Assembly (NCBI RefSeq): GCF_964019385.1 | Contig: NC_088651.1 | Coordinates: 7,264,329-7,328,328, forward strand | Length of the DNA stretch: 64,000 bases | Source of the DNA: Sycon ciliatum | Taxonomy: Eukaryota > Porifera > Calcarea > Leucosolenida > Sycettidae | Direction of reading: 5' to 3' | Shown: positions 44,789 to 57,500 of the stretch, piece by piece | Layout of the letters: every line of letters starts with the position of its first letter | Position numbering within the stretch: position 1 is the first letter of the stretch | The notes under the pieces: model-generated | What the model was told of the DNA's origin: nothing | Database searches by the model: none | Seen by the model: only the letters and a program-made list of their open reading frames with translations | Translations under genes and position numbers: made by a program

Positions 44789-45181
44789 ATGTCGAGGTCG
44801 AGAAGTGTGTCGCGTAGTGGTAGTGAGAGTGAAGGGTATGACGAGGAGAGACGGAGGATGAGAGAGATGGCTGTGAGATGGGAGATGTTGGAGAGGAAGT
44901 TGGAGAAGACGGAGAGTCGTAAAAGGAAAAGAGAGAGTAGGAGTAGCAGTGAGAGTGAGTCAGAGAAGAGCAGGAGAAGAGGCAGGAGTAGACGTAGCAA
45001 GAAGAGCAAGAGGAGCAAGGAGAGTAAGCAGATGAATAGGGAGAGACAGGACGAGAGGATGGCGTCGGCGAAAAAGAGAATTTGGAAAGCCAAGGCCCAC
45101 GAGAAGCAATTCAACGTGCTGAGCAAGGCGTTGGAGCCTCTAGCCAAGGCAGAAGGCAGAGCGACGAGGAGAAGGAGATAA
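44789..45181 (+). pseudogene. ORF1 of the DIRS-like element, SR-rich basic protein
   Basis: 130 codons: MSRSRSVSRSGSESEGYDEE, then a charged, predicted helical Glu/Arg/Lys region with RSSSESESEKSRRRGRSR and KKSKRSKESK, ending RATRRRR. Gag-like nucleic-acid-binding role is inferred from position and charge. Its 5' end is repeated at 44059 onward. Confidence 0.55.
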
Positions 45182-45239
45182 TGCAAGGGTAATAGAAGAA
45201 GGTGAGATGATCCTCCATCGGCGGATTAAGTTATTGCTC

Positions 45240-45583
45240 TTCGCGGATGCGAACATATATATGACGGCAAGGTGGAGTGCGGTTTCGATACGGATGACGA
45301 GCGACAAATGAGAAGGGCCAGGGTGGAGGCCAAGGAGGGGAAGAGGAGCAACAGTAAGCCCTTTCCAGGAGGCCGCCCAGCCGGGGTCGGGCTCGGAGCG
45401 GCTGCTCGCACCCAGACCATGCCGGCGGCGCCGAAACCTCCCGGATTCGGCACCATCTTCAAGGAGCTGGCCTGTTGGCGGTGCGGAGGGAAGGGGCATG
45501 TGCAGCGGGACTGCACACCGCCTGCCCCAGGCCCAGCACCTGCCAGGTCATTCGCGGGACAGCAGCAGCAACAGCCAGGATGA
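45240..45583 (+). pseudogene. Zinc-knuckle (Gag-like) frame
   Basis: Contains CWRCGGKGHVQRDC, an exact C-x2-C-x4-H-x4-C knuckle, in a Pro/Gly-rich context, followed by QQQQQPG and a stop. Same phase as ORF1, from which it is cut off by the TAA at 45179-45181; the two were probably one Gag protein or are joined by splicing. Overlaps the RT frame start. Confidence 0.65.
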
Positions 45584-46319
45584 AACAGATAAGTTTCATG
45601 TTGATGATGATGATGATGATGATGCCGATGATGAGAAGAGTGTTCAAGCTTATTCAGATGTTGTTGAAGGCGGATATGTTTCGGAAGGGGAAGGGGAAGG
45701 GGAAATCTTGGTAGAGGGTGAAGCTGTGATGCATGGGAGATTGAAACGGTGCATACCATTTTGGAGGGAGATGGGGGCTTCATCCTGGATTATTAGTATC
45801 TTGGAGGTCGGTTACGCGTTGCCGTTTGTAACAGACCCTCCGTCTGGTTTTTTAAGGAACCAGAAAAGCTGTTGGAAGCATGCGAAATTTGTTGATGAGG
45901 CATTGAAGGGGCTGGTAGACTGCGGGAGTGCGATGAAAGGGAAAGAATCTGAGTTAAATTGTGTTGGCCCGCTGGGCGTGGTGGAAGGTGCTAGGAAGCT
46001 GAGACTGTTTTTGGACTTGAGGCAAGTGAATGAATGCTTGGCAAAATTCAGGTTTAAATTGGATGATATCAGGATGGCAGTGAAGCTTTTTCAGAAAGGC
46101 GAATTTGTTGTAACATTCGATTTGAAGAGTGGTTATGGTTATCACCATGTTGATATGGCACGGGACCATTGGAATTATTTGGGATTCTCATGGGGAGGTG
46201 AATTTTATTGTTTTAAGTCATTGCCGTTTGGGCTTTCTACTGCTCCGTATCTTGTTAACAAATTGGTCCGTGTGATGGTTCGTTACTGGACGGCTCAGGG
46301 CATTAATTTAAGTACCTGA
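45498..46319 (+). pseudogene. Reverse transcriptase, N-terminal and palm part
   Basis: Acidic start (DDDDDDDADDE, encoded by GAT repeats), then LRLFLDLRQVNECLAKFRF (RT motif 1-2), FVVTFDLKSGYGYHHVDM (motif A, catalytic Asp), and KSLPFGLSTAPYLVNKL (motif B). The frame stops at 46317-46319 directly before the catalytic FFDDG, which is read in another phase from 46310. Confidence 0.8.
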
Positions 46320-46530
46320 TGTTCTTTGACGATGGCTCTGCAGGAGCGGGCACTGCGGAAGAGACAGTGAGGGTAGCAGGTGTGCTCACGGAGACGTTGG
46401 AAAGAGCGGCTTGGAAGATCAATGTGGAGAAATCTTGTCTTGTGCTTTCTCAGAAGCCTACCATTCTGGGTTTTGTGTTGGACTTGTTTCACGGGAGGGT
46501 AAGAGTGGCGGAGGCGAGAGTACATGTATA
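46310..46530 (+). pseudogene. Reverse transcriptase, motif C onward (shifted frame)
   Basis: KYLMFFDDGSAGAGTAEE carries motif C (F-D-D) and is followed by AAWKINVEKSCLVLSQKP and ILGFVLDLFHGRV, the usual DIRS/Ty3 sequence after motif C (GW.IN..KS......WLGF.ID). One frameshift at about 46305-46318 separates it from the preceding part. Confidence 0.75.
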
Positions 46531-46828
46531 TGTGTGTGTACGCGTGCGGCTCATGCACATGTGCAGAGGTGTTTGTGTCTGTGTGTGTGTGTGTGCCGCA
46601 CGTGCATGTGTGCTGTAAAACTCCCCTAATTATGGCGCATCCGTCTAACATGTACCCTGCACCTTTCTGACTCCACTAGAGTCACAAAATGGGCTCCTCC
46701 GCAAAAGAAAGCCTCACAAACTATTTAAATAACCGACAAGGAGACAACCGTCGTAATACATGTATAGCTACGGGAATAAAACTAGTACTTGAAGTACTCA
46801 TAACCATCCATCCATAAAACAATAATAG

Positions 46829-46839
46829 TGTGTGTGTGC

Positions 46840-46871
<32 letters not shown>
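46829..46871. repeat. (TG)n microsatellite
   Basis: TG run with one CGCG interruption. Confidence 0.9.
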
Positions 46872-46875
<4 letters not shown>

Positions 46876-46980
46876 CCGTGTGTGTCTGTGTTGGTCAGGG
46901 GCATTGTGTGGATTGTCGTACCTGAACACCAATCACTCATTGGTTTGCTGTTTGTAAAATGCAAGTAGGGCCACAGTTTG

Positions 46981-47420
46981 TTGATTCACTTGCAGGGTAG
47001 ATGATTCACTTGCAGGGTAGATTATTCACCTGCAGGGTAGATGATTCACTTGCAGGGTAGATGATTCACTTGCAGGGTAGATGATTCACTTGCAGAGTAG
47101 ATGATTCACTTGCAGGGTAGATGATTCACTTGCAGGGTAGATGATTCACTTGCAGGGTAGATGGTTCACTTGCAGGGTAGATGGTTCACTTGCAGGGTAG
47201 ATGATTCACTTGCAGGGTAGATGATTCACTTGCAGGGTAGATAATTCACTTGCAGGGTAGATGATTCACTTGCAGGGTAGATGATTCACTTGCAGGGTAG
47301 ATGATTCACTTGCAGGGTAGATGATTCACTTGCAGGGTAGATGATTCACTTGCAGGGTAGATGATTCACTTGCAGGGTAGATGATTCACTTGCAGGGTAG
47401 ATGATTCACTTGCAGGGTAG
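46981..47420. repeat. 20 bp minisatellite, 22 copies in exact register
   Basis: Unit ATGATTCACTTGCAGGGTAG repeated 22 times without any indel, with a handful of point changes (e.g. ATGGTT at 47161 and 47181, GAGTAG at 47095). Confidence 0.97.
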
Positions 47421-47424
47421 ACGG

Positions 47425-48542
47425 TTGAAAAATACTTGTAACACTGATGTCAATCATTGGTGCTTTTGTGCGTGTGGCGTGCTGTGCGCAAGTGCAACCC
47501 GATAACCCTGATGATTCTTCTCAAACACTTTTCTGCTGCATACTCCCAATGCACACAGGCACCCGGATCACCGCAAGCGTCCAGACGTTGATCACTTGGT
47601 GCAACGGCTTAGCCATACGGCCGTCCTACTCGCCCCGGTGCCTCAGTCCAGTCCATTACCCAGGCAAGCATACTCTATTGGCGCACCGTTACACGCAAGT
47701 GAGAACATGTATGAAGATATGCAAGTGATATACTGCTTGCAGTCAAGACCTCGCCACTCTCCATGACGTCACAAGAGTTCCTGGGAAGTGATGGTGATGT
47801 CATGGCTGTGTGTATAGTATAATATACTGTACACCATGATATGGAAGTGTGTTGTATACAATATTATTGTATACAACACACGTCCATATCATGGTGAATG
47901 ATCTCAGTGTGTGGTATCCGCACATGCTGGTCGGGAACTGAGAATACAGCATGTCAGTATTGATGCAATGCAATTGGAACTTGACTTGATATTGCATACG
48001 AATTATACTCAATTCGACTCTTGGTCTCCCCCACAATGTTTCGAAAAATGAACGTGTGTGTCCCACGCAGGGAGTAACACAAACGTTCACTATTTTCTGT
48101 CTTGATAACAATTAATATATTGAGCGTTCTTAGATTCAAGCCTGGCTATTTATGAGAACACAGTTTGTCCCGACCGAGTACATGTATCATATCCGTGCTA
48201 TTTTTTTCACCTTCCCCCTTTTCATTCACTTAATTAAATACATGTACGTCGATTTTTGATGAGGTATTCAGCATGCTGGCAGTTTGGAGAGAAATTCAGT
48301 ACTACATTAATCTAACTAAGTCTTAATATCTCACACACTCACATCTGGCATTTGCTTGGACTTGTACACTGTTCATTCGTATTATTATTATTATTGTTTG
48401 CATCCTCATATTGATGCTGGATGCTAAGTCCTGAGTTCCGCTTATGCTGCATGGCTTTCATGAGAGGAGCCATAGGAGTAAACATCCACATAGTTCTGAT
48501 TACCTGTGCATTAGAGTGGATTCACCTTTCTTATCCTTGACT
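47425..48542. other. Interval without recognised gene; one hairpin
   Basis: A perfect-looking hairpin lies at 47832-47896: CACCATGATATGGAAGTGTG and following bases pair with 47866-47896 apart from one mismatch, loop of about 3 bases. Otherwise no supported feature. Confidence 0.55.
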
Positions 48543-49877
<1,335 letters not shown>

Positions 49878-50391
49878 GTGTGTGTGTGTGTGTGTGTGCC
49901 TGTGTGTGTGTTTGTGTGTATGTGTGTGCGCATTCTTGGGTGCGTGCGTGCATCCATCCACACATGCATGTGCATGTAACTTGGTAGGTTGCTGAGTGAA
50001 GACTATACAAATTAATGACTCACACTGCACTGGAAGTGCCAAGTGGAGGAAGAGTGTTTGTTTGGGGGGGGGGGGGGGGTGGGGGCATCTGTGCACCTGT
50101 TTGGACCATGGTCGTATCATCACATGTACAGAGTGCGACGCGCCTACGCAGCATTTCGCTAGGCACACACGTAGCCTGGGCTATGCTATCTCAGACTCAA
50201 GTCTTACTGGACCAGCAGCTAGATGCACGCTGTAATCTGGTAATCCCCCCTCCCCCCCCCCCCTCCGCCTCGAATGATTATGTAATGACACTGACTGTCC
50301 TGTACTGTAGCTGCGCTCGCTGGTCTTTCCTTCAGTGCTTCACTTCAGTTCAGACTCCAGACCCAGTCACCAGCCCAGGTCACCATAGCCT

Positions 50392-50727
50392 AGGGCTTGA
50401 AAGTTCTACGTCACAGCATAGCAACAATTTCAAAAATTCAAAAACTGGATCCACTTGGATCCAGTTTTTGTATGGATCCAAGCACATTTCAAGCGGTCTT
50501 ACCCACAGCATGGTGATGTAGCCAGTGAAACTGACTGATTTGGCTAGTGGGGGCGGGGTTACAACTGGTGGCGAAATAAAAGTCACACCTGCATGCGACA
50601 TGAGTGGGTTGCTATGCACCCACATACTTAGGCAATAGCAAAGTCACACCTTAGTGGATCCAAAAATAGAAATCTGATGTCAACTTACTACTCCCTGGCC
50701 GTTTTGACGTCATCACTTTCAAGCCCT
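50392..50727. mobile_element. MITE, 336 bp, AGGGCTTGAAAG type, copy 1
   Basis: Ends AGGGCTTGAAAGT and ACTTTCAAGCCCT. Contains GGATCCACTTGGATCCAG and GGTTGCTATGCACCCACATA. It is the reverse complement of 52662-52997 and has the same length. Confidence 0.88.
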
Positions 50728-51263
50728 ATTGCCATTGGCCACGGCGATCACCATGATCACTGCACTGCGGAAGCGTTTCTTTTGACGCGCGCAGGAGATC
50801 ACCGTCAGTAAAACATGGTAAAATGTACGTACCGCATTTTCCCCATTAAACGTACACGTCTCCATTACTACTGTAGTACGTCCCCTATTGCACTACATCA
50901 TACTGCATGTTGGGTGTGGATCGAAAATATAAAAGGACACGTCTCTAGTAATAGTACATGCCGGAATGATGTGATGGGCATTAGTGGTAGGACTTCGTTT
51001 TTCTTACCCGTTCATCTTCATTGTGTCTTTGTACACTGATTCTTACCATGGTTGGGTGTATTTACAGCCTTACTGCATCATTATCACGAGTTGTTTACCA
51101 CCCAACCCAGGCAAGCAATCTTTCCAAAAACAATAAAAGTACACATCTCCAATACTACAGTACAGTCTCGTAGTACAGGTCTGACCACATTTGAAAAAAT
51201 AAAAGGACTACATTTATTGGGGAAGATACCATGGATACGGCCGGGTACGGTAGATCTACATCA

Positions 51264-51380
51264 AAAGACCGGAAGCGTGTTTGGCCACAATAGATCTACC
51301 ACTGACAGGTAAGAAGTCATGACATGGCTTGTTACCTGTCAGTGGTAGATCTATTGTGGCCAAACACACTTCCGGTCTTT
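51264..51380. repeat. Palindrome with 49 bp arms
   Basis: AAAGACCGGAAGCGTGTTTG ... CACTGACAGGTAA (51264-51312) is inverted at 51332-51380 with one mismatch; 19 base loop. Includes AGATCTA sites. Likely a small MITE. Confidence 0.85.
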
Positions 51381-51544
51381 GCAGAACTCAGTTGTCTACC
51401 GGATGCCATGGGCATGGTGTAGATCTACTACTACTAGATAGCGCTGCGAGTAGAACTACCATGATTACCAATGCCTGGAGAAGATCCACATGGGCACATC
51501 TACCAATACCATCTGGCCACGCGCGCTGACCTCGCAGCACTCAC

Positions 51545-52200
51545 AGTACAGAGTCAGTGGCAGCAAGGAAACACACTGTACTGGCGCGCAAAACCTTCCC
51601 GTGCAGCTGCATCTAACTTCTAAGTAATAGTTAGTTCTTGCATGATCATGATGATGGTATTCCCGCGTTGCACAGCTAGCTAGCCTACACTACGCAGTCT
51701 ACCGTACAGTCAGGATAATTAATCAGATCGTCCGTATTTCTGTAGATGCAGAAATCTCTCACAGACTGACTGTGGAGGAAGGAGTAGAGGCGATGCCTGC
51801 AATCACTATAATTGTCGTTGTGTGTCCTATCTCCAACCAGACTAGATCATCCTGTGTATCTACACAACACGTGTTGTCCCCGTAACGCAAGTTAGAATAT
51901 TTGCATAATCTTACTATTTGCCTCTGAATCTAACTTCTATGGGAATAGAACGATATTGTCAGAGCAGGATAGTTTGTAGCAGTTTGTAGCAAGTGGCGCA
52001 CATGGTCCGTAAATAGCTTAGCTACGAAGGGAATGCAGCAGCTGACAATTATTTCTACGTTACACTGCCACAAACGTTCAAGGTGAGAGAGATATTTCCC
52101 GTCTGCTCCTTATCGACTCGGACTTGGGAGAATGGGAGGTCGAAGAATAGCCGTGCAAGTACAGCACTGGGCATGCCGCTAATATCAATTTTATTACACA
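51545..52200 (+). repeat. Dispersed repeat, copy 2
   Basis: Diverged relative of 37330-37920 in the same orientation (shared GTGCAGCTGCATCT, CTCCTTATCGACTCGGAC, AAGTACAGCACTGGGCATG). No coding content recognised. Confidence 0.6.
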
Positions 52201-52486
52201 ATAACAATCATTATCGCATTCTTAGTATTTGACCCCCCTGATTTCCCTGATACCTAAGCGGTCAAATATATCGCATATTGGACTGCTTAGTCAAAATACG
52301 CAGTTATACTTGACGTTTGAACGGATTGGGAGAAGCAGTGGTTAGAGCAATGCTCTTACCACTGAGCTATGGGACCAGGCTGAACCTAGAAGGCGCTGAC
52401 AAGTTTTTCACTCCAAAGGCAGCTCACAACACGTGCCACACATACTGATGGCACTTGGGTCTTTCTCCCTCCCCCAAGGGACCAAC

Positions 52487-52620
52487 TCTCGAACCTGGGA
52501 CCCTGCTTGTCATGAGCAATGCTCTAACCACTGAGCTATGGGACCAGGCTTAGTGGTTAGAGCATTGCTCATGACAAGCAGGGTCCCAGGTTCGAGTCCT
52601 GGTGGGTCTGGCGATTTTTT
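52487..52620. repeat. Head-to-head pair of tRNA-derived SINE heads
   Basis: - strand copy 52487-52548 and + strand copy 52550-52611 meet at GGACCAGGCTTAGTGGTTAG. Both have TAGTGGTTAGAGCATTGC and GGTTCGAGTCCTGG (A and B boxes). A third, partial - strand head lies near 52335-52375. Confidence 0.75.
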
Positions 52621-52661
52621 CTCTTTTCAGGCAGTTCACTTCGCCAACTGATCCTTTGTAT

Positions 52662-52997
52662 AGGGCTTGAAAGTGATGACGTCAAAAACGGCCAGGGAGT
52701 ACTAAGTTGACATCAGATTTCTATTTTGGATCCACTAAGGTGTGACTTTGCTATTGCCTCAGTATGTGGGTGCATAGCAACCCACTCATGTCGTATGCAG
52801 GGGTGACTTTTACTTCGCCACCAGTTGTAACCCCGCCCCCAGTAGCCAAATCAGTCAGTTTCACTGGTTACATCACCTTGCTGTGAGTAAGACGGCTTGA
52901 AATGTGCTTGGATCCATACAAAAACTGGATCCAAGTGGATCCAATCTTTGAATTTTTGAAATTGTTGCTATGCTGTGACGTAGCACTTTCAAGCCCT
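52662..52997. mobile_element. MITE, 336 bp, copy 2, inserted into a SINE
   Basis: Same element as 50392-50727 inverted. The host sequence CCTTTGTAT ... TTGAAGTTCTCCC is found uninterrupted at 53298-53322, so the insertion is defined to the base: element AGGGCTTG ... CAAGCCCT with a 2 bp AT (or TA) duplication. Confidence 0.92.
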
Positions 52998-53180
52998 ATT
53001 TGAAGTTCTCCCAATCCGTTCAAAAATTAATCACTTTTCTTTCACTTCTGGTAGGGTCCAGAAACTGACCGTGGTTGGTCCCCTGGGGGAGGGAGAAAGA
53101 CCCAAGTGCCATCAGTATGTGTGTAACGTGTTGTGAGCTGCCTTTGGAGTGAAAAACTTGTCAGCTCCTTCTAGGTTCAG

Positions 53181-53345
53181 CCTGGTCCCATAGCTCAGTG
53201 GTTAGAGCATTGCTCATGACAAGCAGTCAAGCAGGTTCGAGTCCTGGTGGGTCTGGCGATTTTTTCTCTTTTCAGGCAGTTTACTTCCCCAACTGATCCT
53301 TTGTATTTGAAGTTCTCCCAATCCGTTCAAAAATTAATCACTTAT
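53181..53345 (+). repeat. tRNA-derived SINE (uninterrupted copy)
   Basis: Head GGTCCCATAGCTCAGTGGTT ... GGTTCGAGTCCTGG (53184-53255): D arm GCTC/GAGC, anticodon-like stem with TGA in the loop, T arm CAGG/CCTG. The acceptor stem is imperfect and position 33 is not T, so it is tRNA-derived rather than a tRNA gene. The body runs to AAAAATTAATCACTT near 53343. Confidence 0.75.
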
Positions 53346-53446
53346 ACTTGACTGTTAATAGTTGACTGCTTAGAACCTCTTGGACACATACATTGTCTCT
53401 CCAACTGAGAAAAAGAAAATTTTCAACAAAGCAGATGTACACAAGA

Positions 53447-53525
53447 GGGGATTCGACCCACGACCAAGGGAATATCAGTCACTCTTCCTTGCAACCCAGC
53501 CACTGTGCTACCGATGCTGAACCTA
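53447..53525 (-). repeat. tRNA-derived SINE head, first type
   Basis: - strand: GGTAGCACAGTGGCTGGGTT (A-box region) and GGGTCGAATCCC (B box). Similar to 6710-6785. Confidence 0.6.
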
Positions 53526-53931
53526 GTGTAAACAATGACCTTGATCCTGCAATGCCGTACAATGTGCATACCTGCCAAGTATCCAGATTTTTTCGGGATT
53601 ATCCCGCAATTTTGGATGAACTCACGCAATCCCGAAATTCCTGTCGATTATCCCGAAATTCACTGTACAAGAAACAAGCTTGATATTGTACTTGGAGCAC
53701 TTCAAATGACTTGTCACAGGCCAGTAATTGTCCTTATTGATCCCGGACCGCTATAGCTTGCAGTACCAGTGGATCTCCTAGTGCTCCTTCCATGAGCAGT
53801 CTCTGAAAAACCTCCGTTTTTGAGTCTTGAACATGTGTAAGTGTGATCCGATGATCACCATCAATCATTTATTATCGAAATGTTGGTGCCATCAAAAGTT
53901 GAAAAAGGATTTTTTCGGTAAAAATATGACA

Positions 53932-54325
53932 TACCGTAAAGTCGCGGATAAAAGCCGGGTTTGCATACAAGAACATCGCGGATAGAAGCCTGAAAATCAA
54001 ACGGGTCAATGCATATAAGCCTGTCGCGCGTAGAAGCCTGGCTTCTATGCAAGCGCGGATCGGGTAGGTCAAGAGTGCATGCGCTATGTACAGTGCATAG
54101 TAAAACTGCCGCCATACCGGTAGTCAGTGGTAAATCTACGCGTGTCGCGCGTAGAAGCCTGGCTTCTATGCAAGCCCGGATCGGCCGATGTGCATACAAG
54201 CCTGGCAAAAATATCAGTGGTGCATATAAGCATGGTTTGCATACAAGCCTGGTTTGCATTAAAGCCTGATGCAGAAAGCGGCTTATGTGCTTATAAGCCC
54301 GGCTTTTATCCGCGACTTTACGGTA
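53932..54325. mobile_element. MITE, 394 bp, TACCGTA type, with internal repeats
   Basis: Starts TACCGTAAAGTCGCGGATAA and ends with its exact inverse. Inside, GCATACAAGCCTGG-like and CGCGCGTAGAAGCCTGGCTT units recur several times. Same end family as 18803-18915. Confidence 0.9.
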
Positions 54326-54504
54326 TGCCGAAAAACCAAGGCAAATCCCGGGATTTTGCCATGGCGATCCAGAAAAGGCACTCTCAGTACTTGGCAGATA
54401 TGAATGTGGTATAGGTTATATTATACTAAAATTACAAGGATATGTCGCATATGAAGAGAAACCTTGGATTGGATTGAACTAAATATTGCGACAGAGCTTC
54501 CGGC

Positions 54505-57500
54505 TTGGTTTGCTTGTAGGGCGCTGGCACCCACATTCAGTGACCCAGAAAATTTGGCACTGCTGTGAATAGTTTAGTCGCAAAGTGAAGATTCACGGGT
54601 AAAAAGCCCCAAACTTAGAGATAGGTTATTATTCAGCTTTCAGCAGCCCTGGGCGAGTTCTATAGAGAAATGTGACTGTTTCTCTTGGGGCCCTTGTCTA
54701 TGTCCAGATACACAACCAGATGAGTATGGTTATTGTCATTTTCTGAGCTGCGAACGGGCATAAAGGTGAGAAAATGTCTGATTTTGACCATTTGTGCTCA
54801 CCTTTGAATGTCAACGTACCTCTCTATAACATGAGCCAGCTATGATGTCAGTGGTCGCATTGGTTTGATTTTTGGTTTGCTTGTATGGCGCTGGCACCCA
54901 CATTCAGTGACCGAGAACATTTGGCACTGCTGTGAATAGTTTAGTCGCAAAGTGAAGATTCACGGGTTAAAAGCCCCAAACTTTGAGATAGGTTATTATT
55001 CTGCTTTCAGCAGCCCAGGGCGAGTTGTTTAGAGAAATGTGAGACTTTTTCTGGGTGCCCTTGTCTATGTCCAGCTACACAACGAGATGAGGATGGTCAT
55101 TGTCAATTTCTGACCTGCGAACGGGCATAAAGTTGAGAAAATGTCGGATTTTGACCATTTGTGCTCACCTTCCAATTACAACGTACCTCTCTATAACAAG
55201 ACACAGCTGTAATGTCAGTGGTCGTATTGGTTTGATTTTTGGTTTACTTGTAGGGCGCTGGCACTCACATTCAGTGACCCAGAAAAATTGGCACTGCTGT
55301 GGATAGTTTAGTCGCAAAGTGAAGATTCACGGGTACCAAGCCCTGAACTTGGAGAGAGGTTATTTTTCAGCTTTCAGCAACCCTGGGCGAGTTATTTAGA
55401 GAAATGTGACTGTTTCTCTCGGTGCCCTTGTCTATGTCCAGCTACACAACCAGATGAGTATCGTCATTGTCATTTTCTGAGCTGCGAACGGGCATAAAGG
55501 TGAGATAATGTCTGATTTTGACCATTTGTGCTCACCTTTGAATGTCAACGTACTTCTCTATAACATGAGCCAGTTATGATGTCAGTGTTCACATTGATTT
55601 GATTTTTGGTTTACTTGTAGGGCGCTGGCACCCACATTCAGTGACGAAGAAAATTTGGCACTGCTGTGAATAGTTTAGTCGCAAAGTGAAGATTCACGGG
55701 TACCAAGCCCTAAACTTGGAGATAGGTTATTATTCAGCTTTCAGCAGCCCTGGGCGAGTTCTTTAGAGAAATGTGACTGTTTCTCTTGGTGCCCTTGTCT
55801 ATGTCCAGCTACACAACCAGATGAGTATGGTCATTGTCATTTTCTGACCTGGGAACGGGCATAAAGGTGAGAAAATGTCTGATTTTGACCATTTGTGATC
55901 ACCTTTGAATGTCAACGTACCTCTCTATAACATGAGCCAGCTATGATGTCAGTGGTCACATTGATTTGATTTTTGGTGTGCTTGTAGGGCGCTGGCACCC
56001 ACATTCAGTGACCCAGAAAATTTGGCACTGCTGTGAATAGTTTAGTCGCAAAGTGAAGATTCACGGGTAAAAAGCCCCAAACTTTGAGATAGGTTATTAT
56101 TCAGCTTTCAGCAGCCCAGGGCGAGTTCTTTAGAGAAATGTGGGTCTTTTTCTGGGTGCTCTTGTCTATGTCCAGCTACACAACGAGATGAGGATGGTCA
56201 TTGTCATTTTCTGACCTGCGAACGGGCATAAAGGTGAGAAAATGTCGGATTTTGACCATTTGTGCTGACCTTTCAATTTCAACGTACCTCTCTATAACAT
56301 GACCCAGCTGTAATTTCAGTGGTCGCATTTGTTTCATTTTTGGTTTGCTTGTAGGGCGCTGGCACCCGCATTCAGGGACCCAGAAAATTTGGCATTGCTG
56401 TGAATAGTTTAGTCGCAAAGTGAAGATTCACGGGTAAAAAGCCCCAAACTTCTAGATAGGTTCTTTTTCAGCTTTCAGCAGCCCTGGGTGAATTCTTTAG
56501 AGAAATGTGGCTCTTTTTCATGGTGCTCTTGTCTATGTCCAGCAACACACCGAGATGAGGATGGTCATTGTCATTTTCTGAGCTGCGAACGGGGAGAAAG
56601 GTGAGAAAATGTCGGATTTTGACCATTTGTGCTGACCTTTCAATTTCAACGTAGCTCTCTATAACATGACCCAGCTGTAATTTCAGTGGTCGCATTGGTT
56701 TGATTTTTGGTTTGCTTGTAGGGCGCTGGCACCCGCATTCAGTGACCCAGAAAATTTGGCACTGCTGTGAATAGTTTAGTCGCAAAGTGAAGATTCACGG
56801 GTAAAAAGCCCCAAACTTCTAGATAGGTTCCTTTTCAGCTTTCAGCAGCCCTGGGCGAGTTCTTTAGAGAAATGTGGCTCTTTTTCATGGTGCTCTTGTC
56901 TATGTCCAGCTACAGAACGAGATGAGGATGGTCATTGTCATTTTCTAAGCTGCGAACGGGCAGAAAGGTGAGAAAATGTCGGATTTTGACCATTTGTGCT
57001 GACCTTTCAATTTCAACGTACCTCTCTATAACATGACCCAGCTGTAATTTCAGTGGTGGCATTGGTTTCATTTTTGGTTTGCTTGTAGGGCGCTGGCACC
57101 CGCATTCAGTGACCCAGAAAATTTGGCACTGCTGTGAATAGTTTAGTCGCAAAGTGAAGATTCACGGGTAAAAAGCCCCAAACTTCTAGATAGGTTCTTT
57201 TTCAGCTTTCAGCAGCCCTGGGTGAGTTCTTTAGAGAAATGTGGCTCTTTTTCATGGTGTTATTTTCTATGTCCAGCTACAGAACGAGATGAGGATGGTC
57301 AATGTCATTTTCTGAGCTGCGAACGGGCAGAAAGGTGAGAAAATGTCGGATTTTGACCATTTGTGCTGACCTTTCAATTTCAACGTACCTGTCTATAACA
57401 TGACCCAGCTGTAATTTCAGTGGTCGCATTGGTTTGATTTTTGGTTTGCTTGTAGGGCGCTGGCACCCGCATTCAGTGACCCAGAAAATTTGGCACTGCT

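Larger units (their letters stand above)
44588..46550 (+). mobile_element. Decayed DIRS-like retroelement
   Basis: Order on the + strand: 5' region (44588-44788), basic Ser/Arg-rich ORF1 (44789-45181), CCHC zinc-knuckle frame (45240-45583), RT (45498-46319, continued out of frame to about 46530). The RT wording (LPFGLSTAPYLVNKL, FDLKSGYGYHHV) is closest to DIRS-type tyrosine-recombinase retrotransposons. The element ends in a GT-rich stretch at 46530-46600 with no RNase H or recombinase. Stops and frame changes make it inactive. Confidence 0.65.

Noticed and set aside
46981..47420. CRISPR array
   Set aside because: Units are contiguous without spacers and the genome is eukaryotic; it is a minisatellite.
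53181..53255. Possible tRNA gene (TGA in the anticodon-like loop)
   Set aside because: Acceptor stem does not close properly, base 33 is not T, and near-identical heads recur with a shared SINE body.
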